Source: a virus
Direction: 5' to 3' (one strand)
Virus record (IMG/VR): IMGVR_UViG_3300025087_000238
Span: 1-31,916 of that record
DNA length: 31,916 bases
The position numbers and the translations under genes are program-made. Position 1 is the first letter of the stretch. Each line of letters starts with the position of its first letter. Under the pieces are notes generated by a model, which was not told where the DNA came from, searched no databases, and was given only the letters and a program-made list of their open reading frames with translations. Below, in pieces: positions 1 through 8,626 of the stretch.

Positions 1-1518
1 CAGGTTCTGCTCGAAGGCCGCCTCCCCGTCGACCGTGGCGACCCCGGCCCGCCCGCTCTCCCCGGTCGACCCGCCCTTGAGCGCCCAGTCGAACAGCCGG
101 TCGGAGCGGCGCACCACCGACAGGTCGCGCCCCATCCGGGCGAGCTTCGCGGCGCGCCGGGAGGCCGGGCCGGTCGTCAGGCTCGGGAAGTAGAGCGGCC
201 GGCCGCTGGCCTGGAGGGGGACGCGGAGCTGGTCCCCGGGGATGACGGTGCCCGGGACGCGGACCTCGGTGACGTAGGGGTAGACGAGCCGGTTCAGCGC
301 GCGCAGCTCGTCGGCCCGCTCCGGGTCGCCCAGGTGCCGCAGGGCGATGCGTTCCAGCGTGTCCCCCGGCCGCACGATCGCCCAGCCGCTCCGCCCCTCG
401 GCGTCATGCGCCGCCAGCAGCAGCGCCAGCTCGGACGAGTCGACCGCCACCGTCGCCGCGGCCAGGCCGCCGAGCAGGTCGCGCATCGGGGCGGAGTCTT
501 CCAGCCGGTCGAGACTCGCCTCCCCGGACCCGCCGCCGAGCCCCCAGGCCCGCTCCCACGAGCCGACCATGCTCCACTCCAGGTCGGCCGCGATCTGCGT
601 CCAGCGCCCCGCGGTGAGCCGCATTCGGTTCCAGATGTCGACCGGGCTGTGAACGAGTCCCTGGAACCACTCGGAGACCTCGTCCGACAGCGCCGTCAAG
701 TCCTCCACGATCCCGAAGGACTCGTCGATCATGGCGAAGACCGGCCCGATGGCCTCCTCGTTGAGCCAGGCGACCCCGGCTTGGACGAGCGCGATGGCCG
801 TCCCGACCGCCGCCCGCGCCGTGCGCACCGCGGCGAGCGCGAGCTTGAGCGGGTTCGTCTCGACGAAGGTCGGCGCCGCCCAGGCGACGGCATCGATCGC
901 CGGCGGCTTGACCTCGCGCAAGATCCGGAAGTGGAAGGCGTAGCTCCACCCCGTCCGCATCGAGCGAATGCGGCTCCCGGACATCCGCAGCGGTTCGACC
1001 TCCCAGTAGGCGTTCTCGTTGATGGCGTAGAGGTGGAGCCGTAGCCGCGAGCCGGAGGCGGCGACCTGGTCGAAGAGCCGATCCAGCTTCTCAAGCCGCT
1101 CCACGGACTCCGCGATCGGCTCTTCATTCTCCAGGCGCTTCTCGATCTCCCGGTTGATGGGGGAACTGAACGCGGAGTTGGCGCCCTGGGCCCGCACGTC
1201 GGGGAACCGCTGCGGGTAGGGGCCGACCTCGCCGGAGAGCGTCACCTCGCGCAACAGCACGCCGCGCCGCTGGACGACCACCCCGCCGGCCGGGTAACGC
1301 AGGCGCGTCGCCGGGGTGCGGTCCCAGCGGACGTCGGAGACCCAGGGCAGGATCTCGACGGCCACGAGCCCGTCCTGCGGCTGGGCGGAGACCTCGTCGC
1401 CCAGCTTCGCGGCGCCCTCCTGGTAGCGGTCGAGCCGCACCCGCACCGGGGCCTCGTTCTCGCCCGTCGTGACCGCGAAGAGGTAGCGGGCCGTGATGCG
1501 CTGGTCCTTCGTCGCCAT
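1..1518 (-). CDS. LysM-containing tail/baseplate protein, partial (C-terminus beyond window)
   Basis: An uninterrupted 506-codon minus-strand frame starts with ATG at 1518 (MATKDQRITARY) and leaves the window at base 1, so the C-terminus is missing. The N-terminal 120 residues look like a beta-rich tail domain (SAQPQDGLVAVEILPW, TLSGEVGPYPQRFP). The middle has Ala-rich helices (LKLALAAVRTARAAVGTAIAL). A LysM-like segment lies at about residues 379-430 (WAIVRPGDTLERIALRHLGDP, then RALNRLVYPY), roughly bases 230-385. LysM proteins next to the hub are usual in contractile tails (PBSX XkdP, Mu gp43 type), where they are thought to join tape measure, tube and baseplate. It is longer than XkdP. It follows the preceding gene by 4 nt, so it is probably cotranscribed. 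The tail role is inferred from LysM and position; the exact baseplate part is unknown. Confidence 0.72.
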   Translation of the reverse strand, partial: MATKDQRITARYLFAVTTGENEAPVRVRLDRYQEGAAKLGDEVSAQPQDGLVAVEILPWVSDVRWDRTPATRLRYPAGGVVVQRRGVLLREVTLSGEVGPYPQRFPDVRAQGANSAFSSPINREIEKRLENEEPIAESVERLEKLDRLFDQVAASGSRLRLHLYAINENAYWEVEPLRMSGSRIRSMRTGWSYAFHFRILREVKPPAIDAVAWAAPTFVETNPLKLALAAVRTARAAVGTAIALVQAGVAWLNEEAIGPVFAMIDESFGIVEDLTALSDEVSEWFQGLVHSPVDIWNRMRLTAGRWTQIAADLEWSMVGSWERAWGLGGGSGEASLDRLEDSAPMRDLLGGLAAATVAVDSSELALLLAAHDAEGRSGWAIVRPGDTLERIALRHLGDPERADELRALNRLVYPYVTEVRVPGTVIPGDQLRVPLQASGRPLYFPSLTTGPASRRAAKLARMGRDLSVVRRSDRLFDWALKGGSTGESGRAGVATVDGEAAFEQNL

Positions 1519-1522
1519 TGGC

Positions 1523-2029
1523 TCAGCTCCACGGCAGCGGCGTCGCCGGCGGGATGCTGGCGGTCCCGGTGCGCGCCCAGAAGTCTACCAGCCCGGAGAG
1601 CACGTCGGCGAAGATCGCGGGGTCTCCCGTCGGGACGTTCCAGCCGTCCGGCCAGGCCCACGCCAGCGGCGCCCCCTGGGCGCTCAGGCCACCCGCCGGC
1701 AGGGGCGGCGTCACCACGTAGGCCGGGGCCGGTAGGACGGCCGCTGCGAACGCCTGGAAGCCCACCGGGAGCGCGTCGCGGGTCAGGCGCCCGCGATCGT
1801 CGACCTCCAGGCCGGCCGCTGCCTCGAAGGCCGCCCGGGCGAGCGCCAGGGCGCCGTCCGCGGGCGGCAGCAGGACCGGGCTCGTGAGCTCCGCGAAGTA
1901 GGCCGCCGCCGCTTCTGCCCAACTCGTCACCGCGGCCGCGGCCGTCGTCGGCCAGCCGCGCCAGTCGGAGCGGGTCTTGTCGGTCCGCCGCAGGACTTCG
2001 GTCCGCAGCGTAGCGGCGGAGAGGGCCAT
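1523..2029 (-). CDS. Small baseplate-region protein of unknown function
   Basis: This 168-aa protein (MALSAATLRTEVLRRTDKTRS) is not recognised. Its ATG overlaps the stop of the preceding spike-like gene by one base (TGATG), and the next gene begins 4 nt downstream, which is good evidence that it is a translated member of the tail operon. It is Ala/Pro rich, with an N-terminal helix of about 50 residues and a C-terminal part ending WARTGTASIPPATPLPWS. There are no cysteines, signal peptide or obvious membrane segment. Lying between a spike-like and a LysM protein, it is likely a virion or assembly factor of the baseplate. That is inference from context only. Confidence 0.65.
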   Translation of the reverse strand: MALSAATLRTEVLRRTDKTRSDWRGWPTTAAAAVTSWAEAAAAYFAELTSPVLLPPADGALALARAAFEAAAGLEVDDRGRLTRDALPVGFQAFAAAVLPAPAYVVTPPLPAGGLSAQGAPLAWAWPDGWNVPTGDPAIFADVLSGLVDFWARTGTASIPPATPLPWS

Positions 2030-3213
2030 CAGGTCACCTTGACCTTGTCCGTCTTCAGATCAGCCGGCGCCGGCTCCGCGAGCGACCCCGAGGGCCCCAT
2101 CGCGGTATGGAAGCTGGCCTCCGTCTGCAACCACTCGACGAACCGCGTGCCGCGGATGGTCTCCTGCTCCGCGGCGCCGTCGGTCGCGATCGTGACCCCC
2201 GCGGGCGTCACCCGCATCACGGAGCCCCCGGCCGAGATGCGCGTTCCGTCGGCGGCGGACTGGATATCGATCGGGCCGCCCTGGCGCGTGTCCAGCGTGA
2301 AGCCGCCGCCCTCCCGCATGATGAGGCGGTTCCCCTCGTGCTCCCAGACGACGTCGTCGCCCGTGGAGACCGCCGCGGCGTGGTCGTCGTCCCCGACGTC
2401 GCCGGGGTCCTCCTCCGCGGGCACGGCGTCCACCGGCGCCGGGGTCGACGGGATCGCCGTCGGCTGGGTCGCCGCGCGCTTCGCCAGGCCTTCGCGCTGC
2501 CCCACCGGCCAGCCGGCCTCGTAGCCGGCGGCGTGGGCCGCGGAGAGCGGGTCGGTGCCGTCGTCGGCCTCCCCCGGAGGGTCGGTCTCCGTGCCGGCGT
2601 CCCAGGCCGCCCCGGCGCCGTCCAGCCAGCCCTGGCGGTAGCCGTCGCGCCAGACGTCGGCCCGGCCGGCCCCCTGGGCGATGCGTGCCGGCGGCTCCGG
2701 GACCGTGACGGCGTCGGCGTCGCTGAGATCGTCCGGCACCTCGTCGGACTCCGAGCGCAGGTAGAGGACGGCGTTGACCTGGGCGGTCTCCGCCGCCGTC
2801 GTCTTCGTCTGCAGGGCCGGGGTGCGCTTCGCCGCCAGCGCGGGGTGCGGCAGGTACTGGTCGACGTAGGGGAGACCGCGGATGAAGCGCACGAGCACCT
2901 TCGAGCCCCAACCGGCGCCGGGGTCGGTCGGGCTCGGCATGGTCGACTCGCCGCGGACCGCCGCGGCGACCTGGGCGATGAGCTCCGCGGTGCTCGGCTG
3001 CGGGCCGACGGAGAGCCCGCGCGTGCGACCGGCCCCGGCGCCCATCGGAACGAGAACCTTCGGCAGGACGTGGAAGGTCTCGACGAGGAACACCGAGCAG
3101 CAGGTCCCCCCGAACCACGTCTGCCCACCGAAGGTCTCCAGGACCATCCCGACCTCGGCGGCTTCACCACCACCAAAGCTCCAGAGCGGCTCGAATCCGG
3201 GGGTCGCCACCAT
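2029..3213 (-). CDS. Baseplate spike-like protein (gpV/gp45-type candidate)
   Basis: 394 aa, starting with ATG at 3213, right after the stop of the hub-amidase gene. Residues 20-125 could form the OB-like core that sits on the hub (GMVLETFGGQTWFGGTCCSVF, KVLVRFIRGLPYVDQ). The middle (150-285) is acidic and Pro/Ala rich with two GYxxGW motifs at 191-196 and 230-235. Residues 288-350 are short beta repeats (NRLIMREGGGFTLDT, PIDIQSAADGTRISAGG, VTPAGVTIATDG), typical of the C-terminal beta-helix of spike proteins such as P2 gpV and Mu gp45. No terminal iron-binding HxH apex is evident. Order hub then spike matches contractile phages. The spike role is inferred from order and repeat pattern; the family assignment is tentative. 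Confidence 0.6.
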   Translation of the reverse strand: MVATPGFEPLWSFGGGEAAEVGMVLETFGGQTWFGGTCCSVFLVETFHVLPKVLVPMGAGAGRTRGLSVGPQPSTAELIAQVAAAVRGESTMPSPTDPGAGWGSKVLVRFIRGLPYVDQYLPHPALAAKRTPALQTKTTAAETAQVNAVLYLRSESDEVPDDLSDADAVTVPEPPARIAQGAGRADVWRDGYRQGWLDGAGAAWDAGTETDPPGEADDGTDPLSAAHAAGYEAGWPVGQREGLAKRAATQPTAIPSTPAPVDAVPAEEDPGDVGDDDHAAAVSTGDDVVWEHEGNRLIMREGGGFTLDTRQGGPIDIQSAADGTRISAGGSVMRVTPAGVTIATDGAAEQETIRGTRFVEWLQTEASFHTAMGPSGSLAEPAPADLKTDKVKVT

Positions 3214-3216
3214 GGT

Positions 3217-5373
3217 TCAAAGCCCCGCCGCGATGATCGCCACGATGTGCTGCACCCGATCCCACGTCACCTGGCTCCAGGCCGGGACCGTGGGGTCGCT
3301 GCGGTTGGCCTGGATCTGCCCGTGCCCGTAGACGCCCGGGTCGAGATTCGAGAGCGACACCCCCACCCGCGCCGCCCAGTCTTCCGGGGTCTCCGCGGGC
3401 GTCTGCGCCGGGATGTTGCGGAACGGCAGGGTCTGCCAAGCCAGGCCCGGCAGCAGCGGCGAGTCGCGCAACGCCCGCAGCAGCGCCTCGAAAGCGCCCC
3501 ACTGGCGCTCGGTGATGTTCTTGAGCCCCGGCTGCGTCGAACGCGCCACGAAGTCGACGTTGATCCCGACGGCGTTGTAGTCCATGCCGGCGGTCGCGAC
3601 CCCGAAGGAGACGTGCGTTCCGACGTTCAAGAGCTGCCAGATGTCCCCGCCGCGGGTGATGATGAAGTGCGACGACGCCTGGTCGGGAAGCTGCGCAATC
3701 CAGCCCTGCACGGTCGTCGGCGGCCAGTCGTTCGCGCCGTCGGTGATGTGGACGAAGACGTGCGTCGGGGCGCCCGACCGCGGCTTCCAGAGCTGCGGCA
3801 CATTCCGCAGCGCGTCGGCGTGGTAGACCGTGTAGTCCGACGTCACCGCCGCGCCCTGGTCGTAGACCTCGATCAGGTTGTCGATGGAGAGCACCTGCCC
3901 GTCGCCCTTGACGGCGGTCACGATGCGCTTCGCCCCCGACGTCCAGCGCTCCACGGCCGGGACCCGGAACCCGCCCGGCGGCTGTCCGCGGATGACGCTG
4001 ACCTGCGTCACGGTCTCCCGCCCGCTTTCGGAGTCGGAGACCGTGTCGGCAACGTCGGTGACGTAGGCCTCGACGACCTGCGTCTTTAGGTAGCGCCCGC
4101 CCCCGAGTTGGAACTCCCACTCGCACGGGAACAGCACGCGGGTCCCGACCTGCACCCGTGGGTCCGCCGGAGACAGGGTGAGCGTCCCGCTCAGGTACTC
4201 GGCGTTCCAGTAGTACCAGCGGCGGAAGATCCCGATCCGCCGCCGGAACCACTCCAGCATCGGCTCGGAGGCCTTCTCCGCCGGCGGCCACAGGTCGTCG
4301 GTCGGCTCCCCCGGCCGGACGCCGTGGTATTTGAGTTGCGAGCGCTCGATGATGGGGAGCCTCCCCGTGCGGGTGTCGATGATGACGTCGAGCCCGTGGA
4401 TACCGGCCGCCACCGCGTTGGGGCGGTAGTAGGTGAGCCGCTCCGCCCCGGACTGCGAGACGTTGACGGTGAGGACGCGGGAGCCGTCCCCGACGAGGTT
4501 CACGATCGGCAGGCGCGACCAGGGGCCGGGCAGGAACGGCCGCGGCCGGTAGATGACCAGCGGGGCGCCGTTGTCCGGGTTCTGCGAGTAGATGATCTCG
4601 TTGAAGTCCAGGTTGCCGTACTGCCGCAGCACCCGATCGGGGGTCACGGTCTGCTGCGCCGTCAGGTTCATCAATTGCCAGGGGCAGCCCGGCACCGGCC
4701 CGAACTGCGACCAGCCGTGAGCGTGGAGCTTCGACAGCAGCGTGTCGCCGTCGGGGTCTACCCACATCCCCCAGAGCAGGATCTCCAGGCACTCGCGCAG
4801 CGGCTTGGACGCCGTCATCCCCAGCGCCGACCCTTCGGCCGCCGCCCTCATCAGCTTGTCCCAGGTCTCGAAGTCGACGAACCCGGGCATCTTCGGCGGG
4901 ATGACGGTCACCTGCTGGACCACGAGCAGGTCGTTGAACTCGGCGACCCCGATCGTGCTGGCGCTCTGGAAGAAGGCCCCCAGCCGCACCTCGCCGTCGA
5001 CCAGGCACTTCGCCCAGTCGCGCCCGTGCAGCCCCCAGGAGCGGCCCGCGGAGGCATCCGGGGCGTAGACCTCGCTCATATCCCGGGCGTCGGTCAGGAT
5101 CTCCCAGACCGAGCGGGCGCCGTTGGTGCGGTCGGTGAGCTCCAGCTCGCCCCAGTCGTTATCCCGCACTCGGGAGCGCAGCAGGCGCTCCGCCTCGCGG
5201 CTCTGGTAGTCGTCGCCGAAGGCGAGCTCCGCCGACCAGACCCCGACCGTGGAGTCCCGCAGGCTCTTGCGGCGCTCCAGGCGCTCCACCCAGGGGGTGA
5301 AGTCGATCGCCTGCCCGTTGTTGGCCCTGGGGCGCAGCGAGAGCCGGAAGTCGATGTCGGCGAAGGTCGGCAC
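3217..5373 (-). CDS. Tail hub-like protein fused to a C-terminal Amidase_2 (N-acetylmuramoyl-L-alanine amidase) domain
   Basis: 718 aa with a GTG start at 5373, immediately after the tape-measure stop. Residues 1-500 resemble a baseplate hub of the gp27/XkdQ type (DFTPWVERLERRKSLRDS, long beta-rich body). Residues 535-715 match the Amidase_2 fold: FVHIT (His542), SSHFIITRGGDIWQLL (the usual SAHYVI-rDGxIYQL element), GINVDF, and GHGQIQANRSDP with His684 and Asp693 in the positions of the zinc ligand and the conserved TDP-like element. Such enzymes cut the bond between muramic acid and the peptide stem of peptidoglycan. At the tail tip it would locally open the wall during DNA entry. The canonical Glu after GIN is Asp (NVDF). 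The amidase call is strong; the hub call rests on position and N-terminal character. Confidence 0.85.
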   Translation of the reverse strand: MPTFADIDFRLSLRPRANNGQAIDFTPWVERLERRKSLRDSTVGVWSAELAFGDDYQSREAERLLRSRVRDNDWGELELTDRTNGARSVWEILTDARDMSEVYAPDASAGRSWGLHGRDWAKCLVDGEVRLGAFFQSASTIGVAEFNDLLVVQQVTVIPPKMPGFVDFETWDKLMRAAAEGSALGMTASKPLRECLEILLWGMWVDPDGDTLLSKLHAHGWSQFGPVPGCPWQLMNLTAQQTVTPDRVLRQYGNLDFNEIIYSQNPDNGAPLVIYRPRPFLPGPWSRLPIVNLVGDGSRVLTVNVSQSGAERLTYYRPNAVAAGIHGLDVIIDTRTGRLPIIERSQLKYHGVRPGEPTDDLWPPAEKASEPMLEWFRRRIGIFRRWYYWNAEYLSGTLTLSPADPRVQVGTRVLFPCEWEFQLGGGRYLKTQVVEAYVTDVADTVSDSESGRETVTQVSVIRGQPPGGFRVPAVERWTSGAKRIVTAVKGDGQVLSIDNLIEVYDQGAAVTSDYTVYHADALRNVPQLWKPRSGAPTHVFVHITDGANDWPPTTVQGWIAQLPDQASSHFIITRGGDIWQLLNVGTHVSFGVATAGMDYNAVGINVDFVARSTQPGLKNITERQWGAFEALLRALRDSPLLPGLAWQTLPFRNIPAQTPAETPEDWAARVGVSLSNLDPGVYGHGQIQANRSDPTVPAWSQVTWDRVQHIVAIIAAGL

Positions 5374-7458
5374 CTACATGCCTCCAAGGTCGATGAAGCT
5401 CCGCCCCACCGCGGGGCCCGCGCCGGGCTTTCGGCGCACGGCGTTGTATCCCCCGCCGGTCGATGGCATTCGTCCCCCGAACGACCCGAAGAGCCGACGC
5501 GCGCGCTGGTAGGCCTGCTCATCATCAGGACTGAGCGGACCACCGATGGTGTCAACCTCGGCGGCCGTTCGGTCTGCGGCGGTCCCGGCGTTCTTATTGA
5601 AGTTGTTGATGCCCGCCTGGACGATTCTCATCGCCAGCCGCATCGTCTCGGCGAACCCCTTGGTCTCCATGGCGGCGGCCTCCATGGACTTCCCGAGCGC
5701 GTCGGTCGCCAGGATCTGTGCGTCCGGGCGGCTCATGACGCGGTCGGCGGCCTGCTTCTCGGTCTCCGTCCCGAACCCGAAGGCCCGGCCCGAGCGCAGC
5801 ATCTTTTCGGCGTCCGCGGGCCCGCCAGCTCCGGTGAGCTGCATCATGATCGCGGACTCGACGCCGGTTCCTCCCATCCCCATGCCGGTCACGGCCTGGC
5901 GCAGGAAGTCCGGCATCCCGCCGGAGCCGATCAGGCCCTCGATTCCACCCATCGCCTCGTCGAAGCCGCCGAACTTCTGCATCGCGGCGCGCATCATGAT
6001 CGCGTCGGTGGCGCCCTGCGGGACCCGCATCCCGGCCATGCGCTGCAGCATGCCGCCGCCGTAGCCCTGCATCGACTGCGCGGCGGCGAACGCGGCGGGG
6101 TGAGACAGCCCCCCGACCTGCATCCCGCCGACCACGGCGGCCAGCGCGCGGGCGTCGACCGGGATCCCCTTCTCGGCGAACTGCGCGTTCAGCGCCGCGG
6201 ACCGCTGCAGGTACTCCGGGATGCGCGCCCGGTCGACCCCGAGCGCGATGGCGTCGGCGATGACGGCACGCGTGAACTGCTCCGTGGACTGCCCGCGCAG
6301 GACACCGCCGCCCTGCCCCGGAGAGAAGCTCTTGGTGAACCCCCCGAGCGTGCCGGCGTCGAGCCCCCAGCCGCGGCTGGCGGCCAACAGGAAGTTGGTC
6401 CCGAGGCCCTGCCCGCCGGCCCCGGCGAAGGCTGCCTCCTGCTGCGCGCCCTCGGAGACGCTGTAGCCGTAGCGGTCCGCGAGACCGTCGCTGCCGTCGG
6501 CCTGCCGCACGTAGGCCCCGGGGCCGGCGACTCCGCGTCCGAGAGCCGCGGCACGCGCCCCGGACGTCGCGATGCCCCGGTAGTCCCCGATGAAGCGGGT
6601 CAGGGACGTCACCGCCGCCTGTTCCTGCGCCTGGGCCTTCGCGAGCATCGCGTCGGCGGCCTTCGACCCGAACTCCGTGGCGGCGCTGATGAGGGCGCCG
6701 GCGATCATCAGCGGCAGGCCCACGGGCGTCGCGGCGAGCATGGCGCCGGCCCCCATCATCCCCATGCCGGCCCCGGAGGCCGCCCCCCAGGCGGCCCCCG
6801 TCAGCGCCCGCTCGCGCCCGTAGCCTGCCTGGACGCTGGCGCCCATCGCCTGCCCGAGGTCGCCGGAGCCCATGCCAGCCGCCGCGACGGCCTCCTGCTG
6901 CCAGTAGGTCCCCGCGGCCCCGGACCAGTTCTGGAGCTGCTGGTGGGCGAGGTAGCCGCCGCCGGCGATGAGCCCCATCCGCCCGAGCGGGCCGCCCATC
7001 GTGCGCGCCAGATCCTGCCGCCACTGCGGCAGGCCCATCATCTGCATCTCGCGGTCGTGGGCGCGCTCGACGTTCGCCTGGTAGCCGGGGTTCAGCATCC
7101 GCTCGGTCGCCATGGAGGAGAGACGCTCCTGCCAGGCGCCCATGTGGATCTGGTCCCAACTAAGGTCCGGCGTGCCCGTCCGCGGCATCAGACCAGACGA
7201 GGCGAAGGGACTGGGCGGTGAACCAGTGCTTCCTCCGGGATAGGACACAGCCCCCATCCGGGAGAAGGCCGTCCCCTGCGCCTCGCTCCACGATCGGATC
7301 GAACCGAGCGCGTTGGGCTGCGACCACGTCTCGACGATGCGACGGACCGATGCTTCGGCCCGCTGTGACTCGTCCGCGATGACGCCCAGCAGGGTGCGAA
7401 CCGACTGAAGCCCGCTCGTGTCGGCCCGGAGTTCGAGGGTGGTCGGCTGCGTCGACAC
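5374..7458 (-). CDS. Tail tape measure protein
   Basis: 694 aa, ATG at 7458, 4 nt after the chaperone frame ends. It starts with a short coiled region (LELRADTSGLQSVRTLLGVIADESQRAEASVRRIVETW), the usual opening of tape measures with LxxD-type repeats. It is rich in Gly, Ala and Met, and has a hydrophobic stretch at about 222-262 (AAWGAASGAGMGMMGAGAML and following) suitable for membrane insertion during DNA ejection. Being the large gene directly downstream of a frameshifting chaperone and upstream of the hub identifies it. If a tape measure sets about 0.15 nm per residue, the tail would be near 100 nm. No lysozyme or peptidase motif was seen in it. Confidence 0.85.
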   Translation of the reverse strand: MSTQPTTLELRADTSGLQSVRTLLGVIADESQRAEASVRRIVETWSQPNALGSIRSWSEAQGTAFSRMGAVSYPGGSTGSPPSPFASSGLMPRTGTPDLSWDQIHMGAWQERLSSMATERMLNPGYQANVERAHDREMQMMGLPQWRQDLARTMGGPLGRMGLIAGGGYLAHQQLQNWSGAAGTYWQQEAVAAAGMGSGDLGQAMGASVQAGYGRERALTGAAWGAASGAGMGMMGAGAMLAATPVGLPLMIAGALISAATEFGSKAADAMLAKAQAQEQAAVTSLTRFIGDYRGIATSGARAAALGRGVAGPGAYVRQADGSDGLADRYGYSVSEGAQQEAAFAGAGGQGLGTNFLLAASRGWGLDAGTLGGFTKSFSPGQGGGVLRGQSTEQFTRAVIADAIALGVDRARIPEYLQRSAALNAQFAEKGIPVDARALAAVVGGMQVGGLSHPAAFAAAQSMQGYGGGMLQRMAGMRVPQGATDAIMMRAAMQKFGGFDEAMGGIEGLIGSGGMPDFLRQAVTGMGMGGTGVESAIMMQLTGAGGPADAEKMLRSGRAFGFGTETEKQAADRVMSRPDAQILATDALGKSMEAAAMETKGFAETMRLAMRIVQAGINNFNKNAGTAADRTAAEVDTIGGPLSPDDEQAYQRARRLFGSFGGRMPSTGGGYNAVRRKPGAGPAVGRSFIDLGGM

Positions 7459-7461
7459 GGC

Positions 7462-7788
7462 TCAGCCCTCCTCGTCGGCGGCGGCGTGAATGGCGAGCTC
7501 GCGGGCGTCCAGCCAGGGATCCCCGGTCAGGACCGGGTTCTCGGCATCGGCCAGGAACTGCGGCTTCGTCTGCACGTCCCACGCCTCCTCGGACAGCAGC
7601 GCCAGCTCGCAGGCGTAGGCCTCGATCGGGTCGACCTCGTCAGGCCGCAGCCCCAGCCGCCCCGCCCACCGGACGCAGGCGTTCCACCACGGGTCGACGC
7701 GACGCCGCCGCGCCCGCTCCCTCACCCGCGCGAAAGGACTCGGCGCGCCAGGCCTCGTACTCCGCCATGATCTGGTTGCAGAGCCCAT
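7462..7788 (-). CDS. T-like extension of the tail assembly chaperone, probably made by +1 (or -2) frameshift
   Basis: The open frame covers 108 codons from an ATG at 7788, but only the part from about 7731 downward has convincing protein character (VDPWWNACVRWAGRLGLRPDEVDPIEAYACELALL). It lies in the +1 frame relative to the 172-aa chaperone. The frames can be joined at TCC-TTT-CGC (TTT at 7735-7733): tRNA-Phe can slip from TTT to TTC in the +1 direction. That would give a fusion of about 231 aa ending DARELAIHAAADEEG. A -2 slip, known for Mu-type phages, reaches the same frame. Independent initiation at the ATG is possible but would add a basic low-complexity leader. The stop is 4 nt before the tape measure gene. 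Confidence 0.68.
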   Translation of the reverse strand: MGSATRSWRSTRPGAPSPFARVRERARRRRVDPWWNACVRWAGRLGLRPDEVDPIEAYACELALLSEEAWDVQTKPQFLADAENPVLTGDPWLDARELAIHAAADEEG

Positions 7789-8158
7789 CGGGGATCTGCT
7801 CGAAGGGTGCCGCGCTGAACCAGGCCGGCAGACTCGACCCCGGGGACGCCGCGGTCGGTGTGCCGAGCACGTAGAGCGAGGCCGCGTAGAAGATCGCGTC
7901 CTGCGCGAAGGGCGGGATGGTGGACCACGGCAACCCGCCCGTCATCTGCGCACAGCGCTGGCCGACGAGACGCGCGTCGTCCCCGGTCCGACCGCGCAGG
8001 ATGAACAGCCCGGACTGCGGCCCCTTGCCGTCGGTCAGGTAGACGTTCGTGACCTTGACGCGGAAGTAGCGGTCGTCCTCGGTCGGGTCGGTCTTGGGCG
8101 CGGCTCCGCCCTCCGCGAGCTGGGCCAGCGTCGGCCCCGGCTGCTGCGTGGTCTCCAT
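7640..8158 (-). CDS. Tail assembly chaperone (G-like, short form)
   Basis: 172 aa, ATG at 8158, beginning 6 nt after the tube gene ends. Its position between tail tube and tape measure is the hallmark of the G/GT (lambda), E/E' (P2) and gp41 (Mu) chaperones, which coat the tape measure before tube polymerisation. The body (residues 25-142) is ordinary folded sequence (DDRYFRVKVTNVYLTDGKG, PPFAQDAIFYAASLYVLG). After about residue 142 it turns into Gly/Ala/Arg filler (AGEGAGAAASRRP), whereas the overlapping frame becomes a well-composed protein. So the biologically meaningful continuation is in the other frame, reached by ribosomal frameshifting. Function is inferred from location and this overlap; sequence similarity to known chaperones was not tested. 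Confidence 0.75.
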   Translation of the reverse strand: METTQQPGPTLAQLAEGGAAPKTDPTEDDRYFRVKVTNVYLTDGKGPQSGLFILRGRTGDDARLVGQRCAQMTGGLPWSTIPPFAQDAIFYAASLYVLGTPTAASPGSSLPAWFSAAPFEQIPDGLCNQIMAEYEAWRAESFRAGEGAGAAASRRPVVERLRPVGGAAGAAA

Positions 8159-8164
8159 GATGGC

Positions 8165-8602
8165 TTACCCCTCCGAAGGGTGGCGGATGACCCGCCCCCG
8201 GAAGCGCAGGTTCTGCATCACGATCATCCGGGCGCCGCCGCGGATGTCGTAGGACTCGGGCGTGATGTTTCCGATCTGGCAGACCGGCGCGTCGCCGTTG
8301 TGGCGGTCGACGAGCGTCCCGACCATTTCGGGCCAGTTGATGAGCGACGCCGCGTCCATCTTCGGCACGAGCAGGTCGCGGACCGGGTCGGTGGTGCGGA
8401 TCTTGGCGTAGGCCGCGGTCGCCATGACCTGCGTGCCCACGATCAGGATCGCCGTCGGGATCGGCGTCCCGCACTCCTCCAGGTTCACGAGCTGGAACTG
8501 GACCGAGACCGTGACCTCGGTCATGTGCCCGACGTCGCGGCCGTCGATCGTGAGCCCGATGCGGGCGCCCGTGAGGACGTCCTTGCGCAGCGTGTCGGCC
8601 AT
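8165..8602 (-). CDS. Tail tube protein
   Basis: 145 aa, ATG at 8602 with an upstream GGGGG-rich binding site, 24 nt after the sheath gene. The short beta-rich sequence (GLTIDGRDVGHMTEVTVSVQF, GNITPESYDIRGGARMIVMQ) and size fit contractile tail tube proteins of the P2 FII / Mu gpM / PBSX XkdM kind, which form hexameric rings inside the sheath. Sheath, then tube, then chaperone is the standard order. The call rests mainly on this order and length. Confidence 0.8.
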   Translation of the reverse strand: MADTLRKDVLTGARIGLTIDGRDVGHMTEVTVSVQFQLVNLEECGTPIPTAILIVGTQVMATAAYAKIRTTDPVRDLLVPKMDAASLINWPEMVGTLVDRHNGDAPVCQIGNITPESYDIRGGARMIVMQNLRFRGRVIRHPSEG

Positions 8603-8626
8603 GGTGGACCCCCTCTCTCGCCCGGC

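Noticed and set aside
4108-7221. Plus-strand open frame of 1037 codons (and similar long plus-strand frames at 2107-4089, 8180-10996 and 25134-28349)
   Set aside because: They lie opposite clearly recognised tail and head genes, are Arg/Gly/Pro/His-rich, and result from high GC on the third codon position of the real strand.
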